In this document: piece by piece, positions 7,618-18,900 of the stretch
Position numbering within the stretch: the first letter of the stretch is position 1
How the letters are laid out: every line of letters starts with the position of its first letter
Assembly: GCA_025435555.1 (NCBI GenBank)
Contig: JAIWWG010000169.1
Location: forward strand, 1 to 34,732
Source: Chytriomyces cf. hyalinus JEL632
Lineage: Eukaryota; Chytridiomycota; Chytridiomycetes; Chytridiales; Chytriomycetaceae
Length of the DNA stretch: 34,732 nucleotides
Direction: 5' to 3'
The notes under the pieces: model-generated
Seen by the model: only the letters and a program-made list of their open reading frames with translations
What the model was told of the DNA's origin: nothing
Databases searched by the model: none
Position numbers and translations under genes: made by a program

Positions 7618-7801
7618 CGTTTTCAGTTTCTTTTAATCAAGTTACACAGTAACACAAGTGCGGGGTTGAAAGATAGCAAAAATCACTCAAAAAAAGTTCA
7701 AGAACTCCAAAGAATCAGAAGTAAAGTGCGGAAATGTTAAGAAAACAGATGATCGGTAAAGGTAATAAGATATGTATGGTCAGTTCGGGCTTGACGGTTG
7801 A
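7618..7801 (-). other. 3'UTR of B2 with GTTAC hairpin
   Basis: This 184-nt family B tail has the inverted repeat GTTAC-ACA-GTAAC at 7641-7653. Only the terminal CGTTTTCAGT (plus strand) is shared with the family A tail; the rest is unrelated. Confidence 0.75.
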
Positions 7802-10275
7802 TTATCCAGGCTCCGGGTTTTGCCGTGGTCGCCCAAGCGGGGCTCCCCCGGGTTGAGGTATGCGATTTCGCGGTCTTCGAGGCGGCAGTGGTCGTGCGGG
7901 TGCATCTGGCTCGGCCCAGTAGCCATTGGCTTGCTGTTGGAGGTGGCGACATTCGGTGTAGATGAGAGCTACGGCAGAAGAGACTTCGGTGTACGTGTCG
8001 ATTTCGGAGGGCGGTGTATTCCGGACTTCATTCAGGATCGTATCAAGCCAGGTCATTCGGCCGGCAGGAGGTGCAAGCGTGTCCCAGTTGATGCGCAGGA
8101 GAGCAGTGGCACCAGAACAGTCAGCAGCATGGGATCGGGTCAGTACGTCGTTGCACTTGAGGCACGGTTCGTGTCGGGTGACGGCACCAAGAGTCCAGCG
8201 AAGGATGTTGTTGCGTGTCTTGCGGTCAATTCCCTTGCAGGCAGTCAGATACGGCCGGACTGGGTCTTTGGTTTCGACTTGGATTGCGCCAGCAATGGTG
8301 TCCAGGTTGTTGTCCAGGTTGACGATGGATTCCTTGCGCAGCTTCTTGCGAGCATTGTCAGACAGCGCTTGTTTTGGCTTCGGAGGGTACCGGAACGGAA
8401 CTTCAGCTGGAGGTGGGGGAACCAGTGGTTGCTGTCGAAAATCAATCCATTTAGCATCCACATGAGTCACAAGTGGGTTGGAGCGAGCAAGGCGGGGAAG
8501 ACATTCCTGAAATGGTTTGTCAGCACCAAGCAGAGCGCCGCGCCAGAAACGAACAGCCGGGATAGAACGATCAGTTGAGTTATGCAATCGGGAGGACCAC
8601 ATGAGATTGAGCTCGGTAGCACGGTGTTTGAATGGTTCGACTTGCAGCAGCTTGTGGAGAGCGGCAGTGGACGTGTTGCGGGGTGTTGATGTGAGAGTCC
8701 GTAGTGCAAGACGTTGGACCGACTCGTACAACTTGAGCGTGGACGCGGATGGGAGCTTGAGAGCAATGCCATATTCAAGGACCGGCCGAATGAAACTCCT
8801 GTAGATAGTAACAGAAGCTGCAGGAGCCCAGCCCATTGCATTCATACCTACCGATGCCAGCGCCACAATGACACCACGCGCTTTTGAAGTTCGTTCCTTT
8901 GCCAGCAGAGCCCAGTTGATTCCGTGTTGGCCAAAAGGGATGCCGAGATACGGGGCACATTGCTGGGATGGAAGGTCCACGTTGTAGAGCTTGAGAGGTA
9001 CATCACGTAGTGCTGGAACAGGACCGAGATAGATGCACTTGGATGGCGAGAACCGGATGCCGACAGTGTTGGACCATTCCTCACACGTTCGGAGCAGGAC
9101 TGCGAGATCATGTTGATTTGCAGCTACCAAGGACGTATCGTCTGCAAACAGGAGGTTATTGAGATGGATACCGTTGATTCGAATTCGCGGGATTCCAGGA
9201 GCACGTAGCCGAATTGAGAGACCATGGATGTGACAGTTGAACAAAATCGGGGACAGAGTAGCACCCTGCAAAAGACCTCGTTCGTTGTCAATCGGATCAC
9301 TAATCACGCCAGCCACCACCAGACAGCACGAGTTGTGATCGAAAAGATCCTGGAGCCGTGCAAGCATGAATTCGTCCAGGCCGAAGACTTGTGTGAGCAT
9401 TTGCCAAAGAACCCTTCGATCGACTTCGTCATATGCCGCTTTGATGTCCAGCAGGATAGTCGAAGCATGTTCATTGGTGTTCAGGGTTTCGTGGAGAACC
9501 ATGGCTTGATCGAGCGAGGACCGACCGGGTCTGAAGCCACCTTGAAAGTCATCGAGTTGTTGCATTACGGGTCCAAGTTCAGGAACAAGCAGCCGCTCGT
9601 AGAGTCGTCGTATCGTACTTGTCAGTGCAATAGGTCGGTAGTTTGCAATGTCCTGATCAGATCCCTTCTTCTTGAAGACTGGCACAATGAGCGCCTTCCT
9701 CCAGTCAGATGGAATAGTTGCAGCAGCATGGACCATGGGCAGGAAAACACTGAGAACGTCAGCCATGAGATCGCCACCGGCTTTGATGAGTTCAGCAGGA
9801 ATTCCATCGGATCCAGTAGCCTTTCCGAGTGGGAGTCCAGCAATCGCAGACATGATCGCATCCGGGTTGAAGACTTCCTGAGTTGGACGCGACTGGATTT
9901 CCTCAAGCGCAGGGGGTCCAGGTTGGGGATGTCCAGTCGGAGGTGCTCCAAAGGTAGTTCGAAAATGGGCAGCGTGTTCATTGATTTTCGCCGGGTCCAG
10001 TTTGCAGACAGTGCGGTCTTTTCGCGACTTGGCTCCTTTTACCATGCGCATGAACGAGGACATGTTTTGTGGGACTGTGAGCTTATCGACAGCATCTTCG
10101 AAGAGCACGCGCTTGCGTGTGGTCAGATCCGCCCGGTAATCACGCTGAGTGTTGGTCAGTTCGGAAGCAAGGCGTTTGATTTCGAGACGAGACAACTGGC
10201 CACGCTCGATTTCCTGTTGCACGTTCGCAAGTTCTTGCTGCACGTTGTCCCGACTTTGTTCAAGCTCATCAGTCC
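7802..10275 (-). pseudogene. ORF2 fragment with intact RT domain, family B
   Basis: The fragment is open from the truncation point to the normal TAA stop at 7802, about residues 450-1273 of the B3 protein. It keeps the RT domain (YRPIALT, QGGFR, LDIKAAYD, LLFADD) and the CCHC knuckle (C-x2-C-x7-H-x3-C) but has lost the endonuclease and the linker. The telomeric joint places an in-frame TAG just upstream, and the first in-frame ATG is about 70 codons inside, so it lacks a proper start. The frame has no internal break, as expected for a recent 5'-truncated insertion. Confidence 0.88.
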
Positions 10276-10286
10276 CCTAACCCTAA
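10276..10286. repeat. Telomeric joint 4 (B2/A2)
   Basis: CCTAACCCTAA lies between the truncated 5' side of B2 and the 3' end of A2. The exact left boundary is ambiguous by up to two C residues, because the element also ends in CC there. Confidence 0.95.
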
Positions 10287-10477
10287 CGTTTTCAGTGTGT
10301 CTTTATTGCTTGATAAAGCGCGCTTTCAAAATGGTAATCGGTTCCCTTTTTGGGCCGTGTTTGGTAAGGATACAGAGAAAAAACGACTAAGTCGCGAAAA
10401 AAAATTTCGAAATGGTTAAATGTAAAAGTTGACAGAAAATGTCGATCTGCCAACAACAGCAGCGCAAGTCCGCCGCA
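10287..10477 (-). other. 3'UTR of A2
   Basis: This 191-nt tail has the palindrome AAAGCGCGCTTT at 10315-10326. It is one A shorter than A1 in the A run before CGACTAAGTCG; otherwise it is the same. Confidence 0.7.
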
Positions 10478-13400
10478 TCAGCCGCCTCGTCCACGGCCTC
10501 TCGGTCGACCTCCTCGGTTCCGGATCGCCCCGCGGTGGGGTGCTTGTGCGTTTGATGGCCCGCTTCGGTAAGTTGGTTTGAATTTCGCTGGGTTGTAGTG
10601 GGCGTTCATGATGGCGGTGGCCTGAACTCGGATGCTTCGCAGGCCCTCGTAGTCCGCGAAGATGGCGTCGAGCTCTTGCTGGAGCGTAGCGGTGCTGGCG
10701 TCGATGATCTCGCTGTATCCGCCGCAGGCGAGTCGGATCGTGTTGATGGCCTGGTAAGTGGCTTCGATTCTTGTATTGGTCCCGGATTTGAACTCCAGCT
10801 TGCTAATGGCTTCGTCGATGATAGTGGCTCCATGCGCGAGGAGTTCTGGTGGCGGTCCGAGATCGTTGTCGAAGGCGGCTTGCAGGGCGGGTTCAATGCC
10901 GGAGCACTCAATGCCATGCTGGCGGGACAGTTCGACGCCGCACGTGCGGCACTCTTGGTGGTTGCATATACGGCCAAGGAGCCAGAGGAGGATGGTGCGG
11001 GAGACTGGTCTGGAAATTGCGGGGCCGGCCATGACAAGCGCGTGGCGCTGCTTGCGGGTCGCAGGGACTGGGAGAATTTTCGATGTCCGGGCTTGGGATT
11101 TCTGTTGAAGCGCGAGCATGTCTTGGTGGTGCCATTCGTCAATGGTGTCTTCGGGGATCTTGTGGGTGGATCCACGAGGAGTGATGAGCATGGGTTGACG
11201 ATTGTTGACGGTGAGCGGGTTGACAATGAGTGCGAGGCGGGGAAGTGATCGGAAGTGTGGGTTGTGTGCGAGGGTGTGCTTGATGAGTGATGTGGATTCG
11301 GGTCTGTGGTCTCGTTCGAGGCCTTGGCGGTATGTGTGGAGTGTGAGGTTGCGAGTGTCGTTGGACTGGTGGAGACGGTAGTAGTAGGCAGCATTGAGGA
11401 TGAGGTTACGTGTTTTGATAGTGGGAACTGATGATAGTAGGTGTAGCGAGGCGATAGATGTGGAGGTGGGTACTGAGTAGAGGATACGGAGGCATGTGTT
11501 CTGGAATTTCTGGAGTGGCTGGAGTTCTTCTGTCGTGAGCGGACGAATTGCGAGACCATATTCGAGTTGCGAGCGAATAAAGACTGGGTACATATATAGA
11601 CTGTGCAGGGTTCGAAAACCAAAACCATTAAACCCTTTTCCCTTCATCCAGGACAGTGTCTTCTTGGCATCGGTGATTCTTTTTGATGTTGATGCGGTCA
11701 TGTCGATTCCTGTGGCGGTCATTGTCATTCCTACGTAGCTGGTGCTGTCTCTTTGTGCGATTTCGATTCCATTCATTTTGATGCACATCTCGGTCGGTCC
11801 GACAGCGACGCTTTTGTGTGGCGCCCAGGTGACGCCCTTCTTCTTACCCCATTCTGCGACTGTGTTGATGATTTGCTGAAGTGTGTGTTTGTTGCGTGCG
11901 AAAACTGTAGTGTCATCTGCGAAAAGGAGTGAGTTGATGCGGTGGGGTCCGACGCGAATACATGCATTCTGGTACAGGTCACGGAGTGTTGCTGGGAGCG
12001 AGTTGATGGAGATGTTGAAGAGGGGGGGTGCTGAGAGTGTTCCTTGTAGGAGACCACGGGTAACTGGGATATCTGCAGATTTGGAGCCGGATACGAGTAG
12101 ACGGGCGACGTTGTGGTCAAACAGGCATCTGAAGATGGGGATGAGTACTGAGTGGGTAATCTGTGGATTGGGGTCTGACGGGTTTTCGAACATTTCTGTC
12201 CAGAGGAGGGGGCGATTGGTACAATCGTAAGCTGCTTGGATGTCGAGGTATACTGCGTGGAGGTCTGGGTGGGCTGCGATGATTTCGTGGAGGGTGAGTA
12301 GCTGATCGAGGGTTGAGCGGTTGCGTCGGAAGCCACCTTGTGCAGTGTCAGTGAACGAGTTAGTGCGGTGTTCAAGGAGGTGACGGAAGCAACCCTCATA
12401 CACCATCCGAATACGACAGGTAAGCGATATGGGACGATAATTGGCGACGTCATGTTGATCACCCTTGTTTTTGTAGACCAGTGCCACGTTGGCGACATTC
12501 CACTCGGTGGGTGTTGCGAGAAGTGCAGTGAAGATGCGGAATGCGAGGGTGAGGGGATAAGCTGTGATAATGATTTCAGTCTCCGGATCCTTGGGTCCCT
12601 TGACTAACTCTCCATGTATTCCATCTTCTCCAGCTGCTTTTCCTGAGGGCATCCAGGCAACCAGGCTATGCACGTTTTCTTCCTTAATGATATCTGCGAC
12701 AGATGTTTTTGTGAGTGGGGTTCGGGGGGATCGGGGATTGGTTGTGTCAAGTGCGATGGGGTTGGGTTGGTCTTCTCCTTTTGGGGGTGAGCCAAACGTT
12801 GTTTTGAAGTGTTGCGCGTATTGATCCATTTTATCCGGTCGCAGAGCGCAGTTGGATCGCAGACTACGAGCACGTTGGCAGGCAATCCGTTTGGCTTCTG
12901 CGCTCGGGTCATACACTCTGGTGTCAGTGACTGCGTTGTAGAGGCGTTTCCTCGAGCGCTTGGCTGCTTTTCGAACAATGATGTTGATATATCGAAGTTT
13001 ACCGGCACGTTCTCTCCGCGTGATGGGGTCCAGTCCAGCTTCAAGCATCGCGTCCTGGGCTTCAGTGCGCCAACGCATCAGCTCTTTGAGATGGTCCTCA
13101 ATCATATCCGCCTTGAGAGCGCCACCATGAAACTTAACCACACCAAGGGCTTTTCTCGCAGCTGAACGAATCCAGTCAGATACTAAGTCCCAAGCACGGT
13201 CAGCAATATCGACGCGGTCTTCCCATGTGACTGGTCCGGCCGTGAGTCGATGGTGCTCGATTTCCTCAATTGTTGCAGTGAGTACTTGGTTGATTTCTCC
13301 TTCCCTTTTCTCAAGTTCCTCACGATACTGATCCATTCTGCCCTGCAGAGCACGGATGTTGATGCGTTCGAATGGGGGTTTTCGAAAGCCGGCCAAACCG

Positions 13401-14125
13401 GTCACTTCGAATGTCAAGAGATGGTGGTCGGAGCCAATCGCGGTTTCGTTGTCCAGTACTGTTAAATTCGAGACACGCGTGGCTCCAGGCCCATTGGCAA
13501 AGACGAGATCAGTGATCCCTTTTCCACCGTTGGTGCTCCATGTTGTCCATTTCCCCTGGACCGGGTCGACGCGAAGCCAGTCACCATCATCAAGCCATTT
13601 TTCAATCCACGTTCTGCGTTGACCATTTACGCCAGAGTTCGGGACTGTGCTATGATCACCAACACGAATGTGGCGAGCATTGAGGTCTCCAACCATAATG
13701 ATTGGCGATCCGATGTTCTGCTGCTGAAGCCGCGTCATCATCAGATCGAATGCGGTAAGTGTTGCTGCTCCTTCAGAGGGAGCCAAATACGCGCTAACTA
13801 AAAGTGTGTCTCCAAGGCGGACTACCATCCATCTACCGTCGTCATCACTGATTTCGAAAATAGACGTTAGCCTGCCAGTTGCATCGATCATCATCAACCC
13901 ATTACGAGCTTTGGTTACCCCGCGAGCAGGGTCGCCGATGAGAGTCTCTCCGCGTGTTTCTGCTATCACATTTCTCATAGGGTTTGTTGCCGATTTTCTG
14001 AGCCCAGTATCCGCGAGGATTAAATAGTCTAACTTTTTGTGTTTCATGAGGGATTCAATGTGGTGTCCTTCACCGATGAGGTTTCTTCGCGCGTTCAAAA
14101 ATCCGATTTTGGTGTGCTCAATCAT
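10478..14125 (-). CDS. Family A ORF2: APE endonuclease / reverse transcriptase (A2 copy)
   Basis: This is an intact 1215-aa copy, residue for residue the same as the A1 copy: endonuclease at the N-terminus (Asp39 in place of the usual Glu), RT with D628 and D737/D738, and the CCHC knuckle at 1059-1074. The ATG at 14125 overlaps the ORF1 stop at 14122-14124. With no stop codon, indel or motif loss, this copy could be active if transcribed. Its neighbours are a truncated B copy on the 3' side and another full A copy on the 5' side. Confidence 0.95.
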   Translation of the reverse strand: MIEHTKIGFLNARRNLIGEGHHIESLMKHKKLDYLILADTGLRKSATNPMRNVIAETRGETLIGDPARGVTKARNGLMMIDATGRLTSIFEISDDDGRWMVVRLGDTLLVSAYLAPSEGAATLTAFDLMMTRLQQQNIGSPIIMVGDLNARHIRVGDHSTVPNSGVNGQRRTWIEKWLDDGDWLRVDPVQGKWTTWSTNGGKGITDLVFANGPGATRVSNLTVLDNETAIGSDHHLLTFEVTGLAGFRKPPFERINIRALQGRMDQYREELEKREGEINQVLTATIEEIEHHRLTAGPVTWEDRVDIADRAWDLVSDWIRSAARKALGVVKFHGGALKADMIEDHLKELMRWRTEAQDAMLEAGLDPITRRERAGKLRYINIIVRKAAKRSRKRLYNAVTDTRVYDPSAEAKRIACQRARSLRSNCALRPDKMDQYAQHFKTTFGSPPKGEDQPNPIALDTTNPRSPRTPLTKTSVADIIKEENVHSLVAWMPSGKAAGEDGIHGELVKGPKDPETEIIITAYPLTLAFRIFTALLATPTEWNVANVALVYKNKGDQHDVANYRPISLTCRIRMVYEGCFRHLLEHRTNSFTDTAQGGFRRNRSTLDQLLTLHEIIAAHPDLHAVYLDIQAAYDCTNRPLLWTEMFENPSDPNPQITHSVLIPIFRCLFDHNVARLLVSGSKSADIPVTRGLLQGTLSAPPLFNISINSLPATLRDLYQNACIRVGPHRINSLLFADDTTVFARNKHTLQQIINTVAEWGKKKGVTWAPHKSVAVGPTEMCIKMNGIEIAQRDSTSYVGMTMTATGIDMTASTSKRITDAKKTLSWMKGKGFNGFGFRTLHSLYMYPVFIRSQLEYGLAIRPLTTEELQPLQKFQNTCLRILYSVPTSTSIASLHLLSSVPTIKTRNLILNAAYYYRLHQSNDTRNLTLHTYRQGLERDHRPESTSLIKHTLAHNPHFRSLPRLALIVNPLTVNNRQPMLITPRGSTHKIPEDTIDEWHHQDMLALQQKSQARTSKILPVPATRKQRHALVMAGPAISRPVSRTILLWLLGRICNHQECRTCGVELSRQHGIECSGIEPALQAAFDNDLGPPPELLAHGATIIDEAISKLEFKSGTNTRIEATYQAINTIRLACGGYSEIIDASTATLQQELDAIFADYEGLRSIRVQATAIMNAHYNPAKFKPTYRSGPSNAQAPHRGAIRNRGGRPRGRGRGG

Positions 14126-15696
14126 TGCTCCATCTGAGTTTCCTCAGAGTTGGATCCTGACTGATTACCCTGTTTTGGCGCAGCAAGTTCTCGAATACGA
14201 GCCTGCATTGCCATGTCACATCCCTCGAGTGCAGCCTGCTTCACAAGCGCAAAACGAGCTCTGCGATAAACCCCAGCACGGCGCGCGCACATGCATTCTT
14301 TCATCATGTTCTCATTCGCATCCGGTTGGTGTGGCGGACTATCCAACGGGTTGAAATCGCTGAGCAAGATCTGCTTCGCGTCGAGTTTCTGACGAATATC
14401 GGCTTCATGACGACCATCAAAGAAGATCTCAGCAATGGAGAATCCACGACCAAGTGGACTGATGTCCTCGATATACGGCAGTTCGAACGTGTCGCGGAAG
14501 ATGGCGCGTGTTGCTTTCATGGGTCCGTTCAATTTGGCTTCCTTCTTCAAGAATCTGAGCGATACAAAGCACGACTTAATGGATTCTGCACGGACGGGGG
14601 CTGGGCCTTCACGGGCTGGCGCATTGAAGTCTGATCGAATCGACATGGCAGCAATCTCTTTGTACGAGGGAGCAGCTTTGAAGTTTTTGTTGAACGTTTG
14701 GGTACGGTTCATGTTTTTTGGGCGGTACACAGGGCCATTCGCATGGGATTCAGTGGGTCTACCACGGCTGGCGGAGCGCGCAGCGCGACTGGCAGCCCGG
14801 GTGGACTTTTGTTGTTGTTGTTGCTGTTGTGGTTGTTGTTGTTGTGGCTGTTGAGTTTGGGGTTGCTGTGAAAGACGGTTGCGCATGTCGTTGATTTCAC
14901 GTTGGAGGGCTGCATTGTTTTCGATCTGTTGTTTCAATTGTGCACTCTGTTCACGGATCATTTCCATCTGTGTGTTGATGGTGCGCATAAATTCGTCGAC
15001 ACGTTTGTTGTTCTCAAGAACCATTTTTTGGAGTTCAGCAAGGTTCATTGCTGGGTTCGACATTTTTTCGTTTTTCTCGCAGTCAAAGTCAATTTCAAAT
15101 TCAGAATCACTGGAGTCGACAGCGTCAACGGTGCGTTTGATGCCTGCGGGCTGTGGAATAAAGGGGACTGCCTTCTTTCGCTGTTTTCGATTGTAATGCG
15201 CCCGGAGATGGTCTTCGAGCTGTGCTGATTCAAGTGCGAGATCGATAAGATCTTGGATTCCAGAATTACGACAGGCGTCTCTGAGTCGGGGTCTGCTGGC
15301 ACACTCGCTGTTCTTACACTGGATAGACGTGAGACTGATGCCGAATGGGGTTTTATTGCCACAGGCACTCTTCGTTTGAAATTCGAAATCACAGACTGAA
15401 TTGCCAATGATCTGTTTGCACTTGAGGAGCTTCTTTGCGAATTGCCAAGTTGCTCGTTCGAACTGGGTGAAGCCGTCTGGGGTGGCGGCTTTGACGACAA
15501 CTCGGAGGTTGGTGTTGATGACGTAATCTGATGCTGATGCACTAAACGCAAACGGGGTCGGTTCGGGCTTAACGCTCGCTGATTCGGGTTCTTCGGATGC
15601 TTTTGGACGCTTAAAGATCGACGAGATCCTCGGCTGCTGTTGAATGTTGGTGGTGGGTTGCTGTGGTTGCGCTCTTGGGGATTTCGGTGCTGGCAA
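14122..15696 (-). CDS. Family A ORF1 (A2 copy)
   Basis: The 524 open codons are identical in sequence to A1 ORF1, including the Cys cluster (93-142), coiled coil, Gln-rich run and RRM-like C-terminal domain. The start shown is the same TTG; the first ATG is at 15063 (codon 212). Conservation of the ATG-less N-terminal frame in a second intact copy supports its being translated, but identical copies this young are weak evolutionary evidence. Confidence 0.85.
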   Translation of the reverse strand: MPAPKSPRAQPQQPTTNIQQQPRISSIFKRPKASEEPESASVKPEPTPFAFSASASDYVINTNLRVVVKAATPDGFTQFERATWQFAKKLLKCKQIIGNSVCDFEFQTKSACGNKTPFGISLTSIQCKNSECASRPRLRDACRNSGIQDLIDLALESAQLEDHLRAHYNRKQRKKAVPFIPQPAGIKRTVDAVDSSDSEFEIDFDCEKNEKMSNPAMNLAELQKMVLENNKRVDEFMRTINTQMEMIREQSAQLKQQIENNAALQREINDMRNRLSQQPQTQQPQQQQPQQQQQQQKSTRAASRAARSASRGRPTESHANGPVYRPKNMNRTQTFNKNFKAAPSYKEIAAMSIRSDFNAPAREGPAPVRAESIKSCFVSLRFLKKEAKLNGPMKATRAIFRDTFELPYIEDISPLGRGFSIAEIFFDGRHEADIRQKLDAKQILLSDFNPLDSPPHQPDANENMMKECMCARRAGVYRRARFALVKQAALEGCDMAMQARIRELAAPKQGNQSGSNSEETQMEQ

Positions 15697-15728
15697 TGAA
15701 CCAACACAATTTCAAGAGAGTTTTTTTT
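15064..15728 (-). promoter_or_regulatory. AUG-free 5' segment of A2
   Basis: This repeats the situation in A1: no sense-strand ATG before 15063. The segment is one base longer because of an eight-base A-tract at its end. Confidence 0.65.
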
Positions 15729-15739
15729 CCTAACCCTAA
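15729..15739. repeat. Telomeric joint 5 (A2/A3)
   Basis: CCTAACCCTAA lies between the A-tract of A2 (eight T on the plus strand) and the 3' end of A3. This is a joint between two copies of the same family. Confidence 0.95.
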
Positions 15740-15930
15740 CGTTTTCAGTGTGTCTTTATTGCTTGATAAAGCGCGCTTTCAAAATGGTAATCGGTTCCCT
15801 TTTTGGGCCGTGTTTGGTAAGGATACAGAGAAAAAACGACTAAGTCGCGAAAAAAAATTTCGAAATGGTTAAATGTAAAAGTTGACAGAAAATGTCGATC
15901 TGCCAACAACAGCAGCGCAAGTCCGCCGCA
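15740..15930 (-). other. 3'UTR of A3
   Basis: This 191-nt tail has the same inverted repeats and terminal bases as A2. Confidence 0.7.
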
Positions 15931-18900
15931 TCAGCCGCCTCGTCCACGGCCTCTCGGTCGACCTCCTCGGTTCCGGATCGCCCCGCGGTGGGGTGCTTGT
16001 GCGTTTGATGGCCCGCTTCGGTAAGTTGGTTTGAATTTCGCTGGGTTGTAGTGGGCGTTCATGATGGCGGTGGCCTGAACTCGGATGCTTCGCAGGCCCT
16101 CGTAGTCCGCGAAGATGGCGTCGAGCTCTTGCTGGAGCGTAGCGGTGCTGGCGTCGATGATCTCGCTGTATCCGCCGCAGGCGAGTCGGATCGTGTTGAT
16201 GGCCTGGTAAGTGGCTTCGATTCTTGTATTGGTCCCGGATTTGAACTCCAGCTTGCTAATGGCTTCGTCGATGATAGTGGCTCCATGCGCGAGGAGTTCT
16301 GGTGGCGGTCCGAGATCGTTGTCGAAGGCGGCTTGCAGGGCGGGTTCAATGCCGGAGCACTCAATGCCATGCTGGCGGGACAGTTCGACGCCGCACGTGC
16401 GGCACTCTTGGTGGTTGCATATACGGCCAAGGAGCCAGAGGAGGATGGTGCGGGAGACTGGTCTGGAAATTGCGGGGCCGGCCATGACAAGCGCGTGGCG
16501 CTGCTTGCGGGTCGCAGGGACTGGGAGAATTTTCGATGTCCGGGCTTGGGATTTCTGTTGAAGCGCGAGCATGTCTTGGTGGTGCCATTCGTCAATGGTG
16601 TCTTCGGGGATCTTGTGGGTGGATCCACGAGGAGTGATGAGCATGGGTTGACGATTGTTGACGGTGAGCGGGTTGACAATGAGTGCGAGGCGGGGAAGTG
16701 ATCGGAAGTGTGGGTTGTGTGCGAGGGTGTGCTTGATGAGTGATGTGGATTCGGGTCTGTGGTCTCGTTCGAGGCCTTGGCGGTATGTGTGGAGTGTGAG
16801 GTTGCGAGTGTCGTTGGACTGGTGGAGACGGTAGTAGTAGGCAGCATTGAGGATGAGGTTACGTGTTTTGATAGTGGGAACTGATGATAGTAGGTGTAGC
16901 GAGGCGATAGATGTGGAGGTGGGTACTGAGTAGAGGATACGGAGGCATGTGTTCTGGAATTTCTGGAGTGGCTGGAGTTCTTCTGTCGTGAGCGGACGAA
17001 TTGCGAGACCATATTCGAGTTGCGAGCGAATAAAGACTGGGTACATATATAGACTGTGCAGGGTTCGAAAACCAAAACCATTAAACCCTTTTCCCTTCAT
17101 CCAGGACAGTGTCTTCTTGGCATCGGTGATTCTTTTTGATGTTGATGCGGTCATGTCGATTCCTGTGGCGGTCATTGTCATTCCTACGTAGCTGGTGCTG
17201 TCTCTTTGTGCGATTTCGATTCCATTCATTTTGATGCACATCTCGGTCGGTCCGACAGCGACGCTTTTGTGTGGCGCCCAGGTGACGCCCTTCTTCTTAC
17301 CCCATTCTGCGACTGTGTTGATGATTTGCTGAAGTGTGTGTTTGTTGCGTGCGAAAACTGTAGTGTCATCTGCGAAAAGGAGTGAGTTGATGCGGTGGGG
17401 TCCGACGCGAATACATGCATTCTGGTACAGGTCACGGAGTGTTGCTGGGAGCGAGTTGATGGAGATGTTGAAGAGGGGGGGTGCTGAGAGTGTTCCTTGT
17501 AGGAGACCACGGGTAACTGGGATATCTGCAGATTTGGAGCCGGATACGAGTAGACGGGCGACGTTGTGGTCAAACAGGCATCTGAAGATGGGGATGAGTA
17601 CTGAGTGGGTAATCTGTGGATTGGGGTCTGACGGGTTTTCGAACATTTCTGTCCAGAGGAGGGGGCGATTGGTACAATCGTAAGCTGCTTGGATGTCGAG
17701 GTATACTGCGTGGAGGTCTGGGTGGGCTGCGATGATTTCGTGGAGGGTGAGTAGCTGATCGAGGGTTGAGCGGTTGCGTCGGAAGCCACCTTGTGCAGTG
17801 TCAGTGAACGAGTTAGTGCGGTGTTCAAGGAGGTGACGGAAGCAACCCTCATACACCATCCGAATACGACAGGTAAGCGATATGGGACGATAATTGGCGA
17901 CGTCATGTTGATCACCCTTGTTTTTGTAGACCAGTGCCACGTTGGCGACATTCCACTCGGTGGGTGTTGCGAGAAGTGCAGTGAAGATGCGGAATGCGAG
18001 GGTGAGGGGATAAGCTGTGATAATGATTTCAGTCTCCGGATCCTTGGGTCCCTTGACTAACTCTCCATGTATTCCATCTTCTCCAGCTGCTTTTCCTGAG
18101 GGCATCCAGGCAACCAGGCTATGCACGTTTTCTTCCTTAATGATATCTGCGACAGATGTTTTTGTGAGTGGGGTTCGGGGGGATCGGGGATTGGTTGTGT
18201 CAAGTGCGATGGGGTTGGGTTGGTCTTCTCCTTTTGGGGGTGAGCCAAACGTTGTTTTGAAGTGTTGCGCGTATTGATCCATTTTATCCGGTCGCAGAGC
18301 GCAGTTGGATCGCAGACTACGAGCACGTTGGCAGGCAATCCGTTTGGCTTCTGCGCTCGGGTCATACACTCTGGTGTCAGTGACTGCGTTGTAGAGGCGT
18401 TTCCTCGAGCGCTTGGCTGCTTTTCGAACAATGATGTTGATATATCGAAGTTTACCGGCACGTTCTCTCCGCGTGATGGGGTCCAGTCCAGCTTCAAGCA
18501 TCGCGTCCTGGGCTTCAGTGCGCCAACGCATCAGCTCTTTGAGATGGTCCTCAATCATATCCGCCTTGAGAGCGCCACCATGAAACTTAACCACACCAAG
18601 GGCTTTTCTCGCAGCTGAACGAATCCAGTCAGATACTAAGTCCCAAGCACGGTCAGCAATATCGACGCGGTCTTCCCATGTGACTGGTCCGGCCGTGAGT
18701 CGATGGTGCTCGATTTCCTCAATTGTTGCAGTGAGTACTTGGTTGATTTCTCCTTCCCTTTTCTCAAGTTCCTCACGATACTGATCCATTCTGCCCTGCA
18801 GAGCACGGATGTTGATGCGTTCGAATGGGGGTTTTCGAAAGCCGGCCAAACCGGTCACTTCGAATGTCAAGAGATGGTGGTCGGAGCCAATCGCGGTTTC

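Larger units (their letters stand above)
7618..10275 (-). mobile_element. B2: 5'-truncated family B element (2658 nt)
   Basis: The family B 3' end and the ORF2 C-terminal 815 codons or so are intact. The 5' side is cut at a point matching about residue 450 of B3 ORF2 and joins a telomeric unit directly, with no A-tract. Over its length I noticed one base difference from B3 (near 10139-10141; Asp versus Ala in the protein, at residue 495 of B3). Confidence 0.93.
10287..15728 (-). mobile_element. A2: full-length family A element (5442 nt)
   Basis: Both frames are intact, with the same termini as A1. The 5' A-tract is eight bases (15721-15728), against seven in A1. Its ORFs encode the same proteins as A1 and A4. 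Confidence 0.95.

Noticed and set aside
7618-7640. Polypyrimidine-CAG (TTTTCAG) resembling a 3' splice site on the plus strand
   Set aside because: It is antisense to the element terminus, and no plus-strand exon or gene is visible beside it.
7820-8578. Plus-strand frame of 252 codons antisense to B ORF2, repeated in B3 and B4
   Set aside because: It mirrors the codon pattern of the ORF2 C-terminus and has no domain or start context. Its repetition follows from element copy number.
10140-10275. B2 ORF2 as a separate, shortened functional RT gene
   Set aside because: The 5' side is a simple truncation at a telomeric unit with an in-frame TAG just upstream and no nearby ATG.
9224-10390. Plus-strand frame of 388 codons antisense to the RT domain that crosses joint 4
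   Set aside because: It is antisense to RT and runs through a telomeric joint into the A2 3'UTR, so it is not a conserved gene. The B3 version ends differently.
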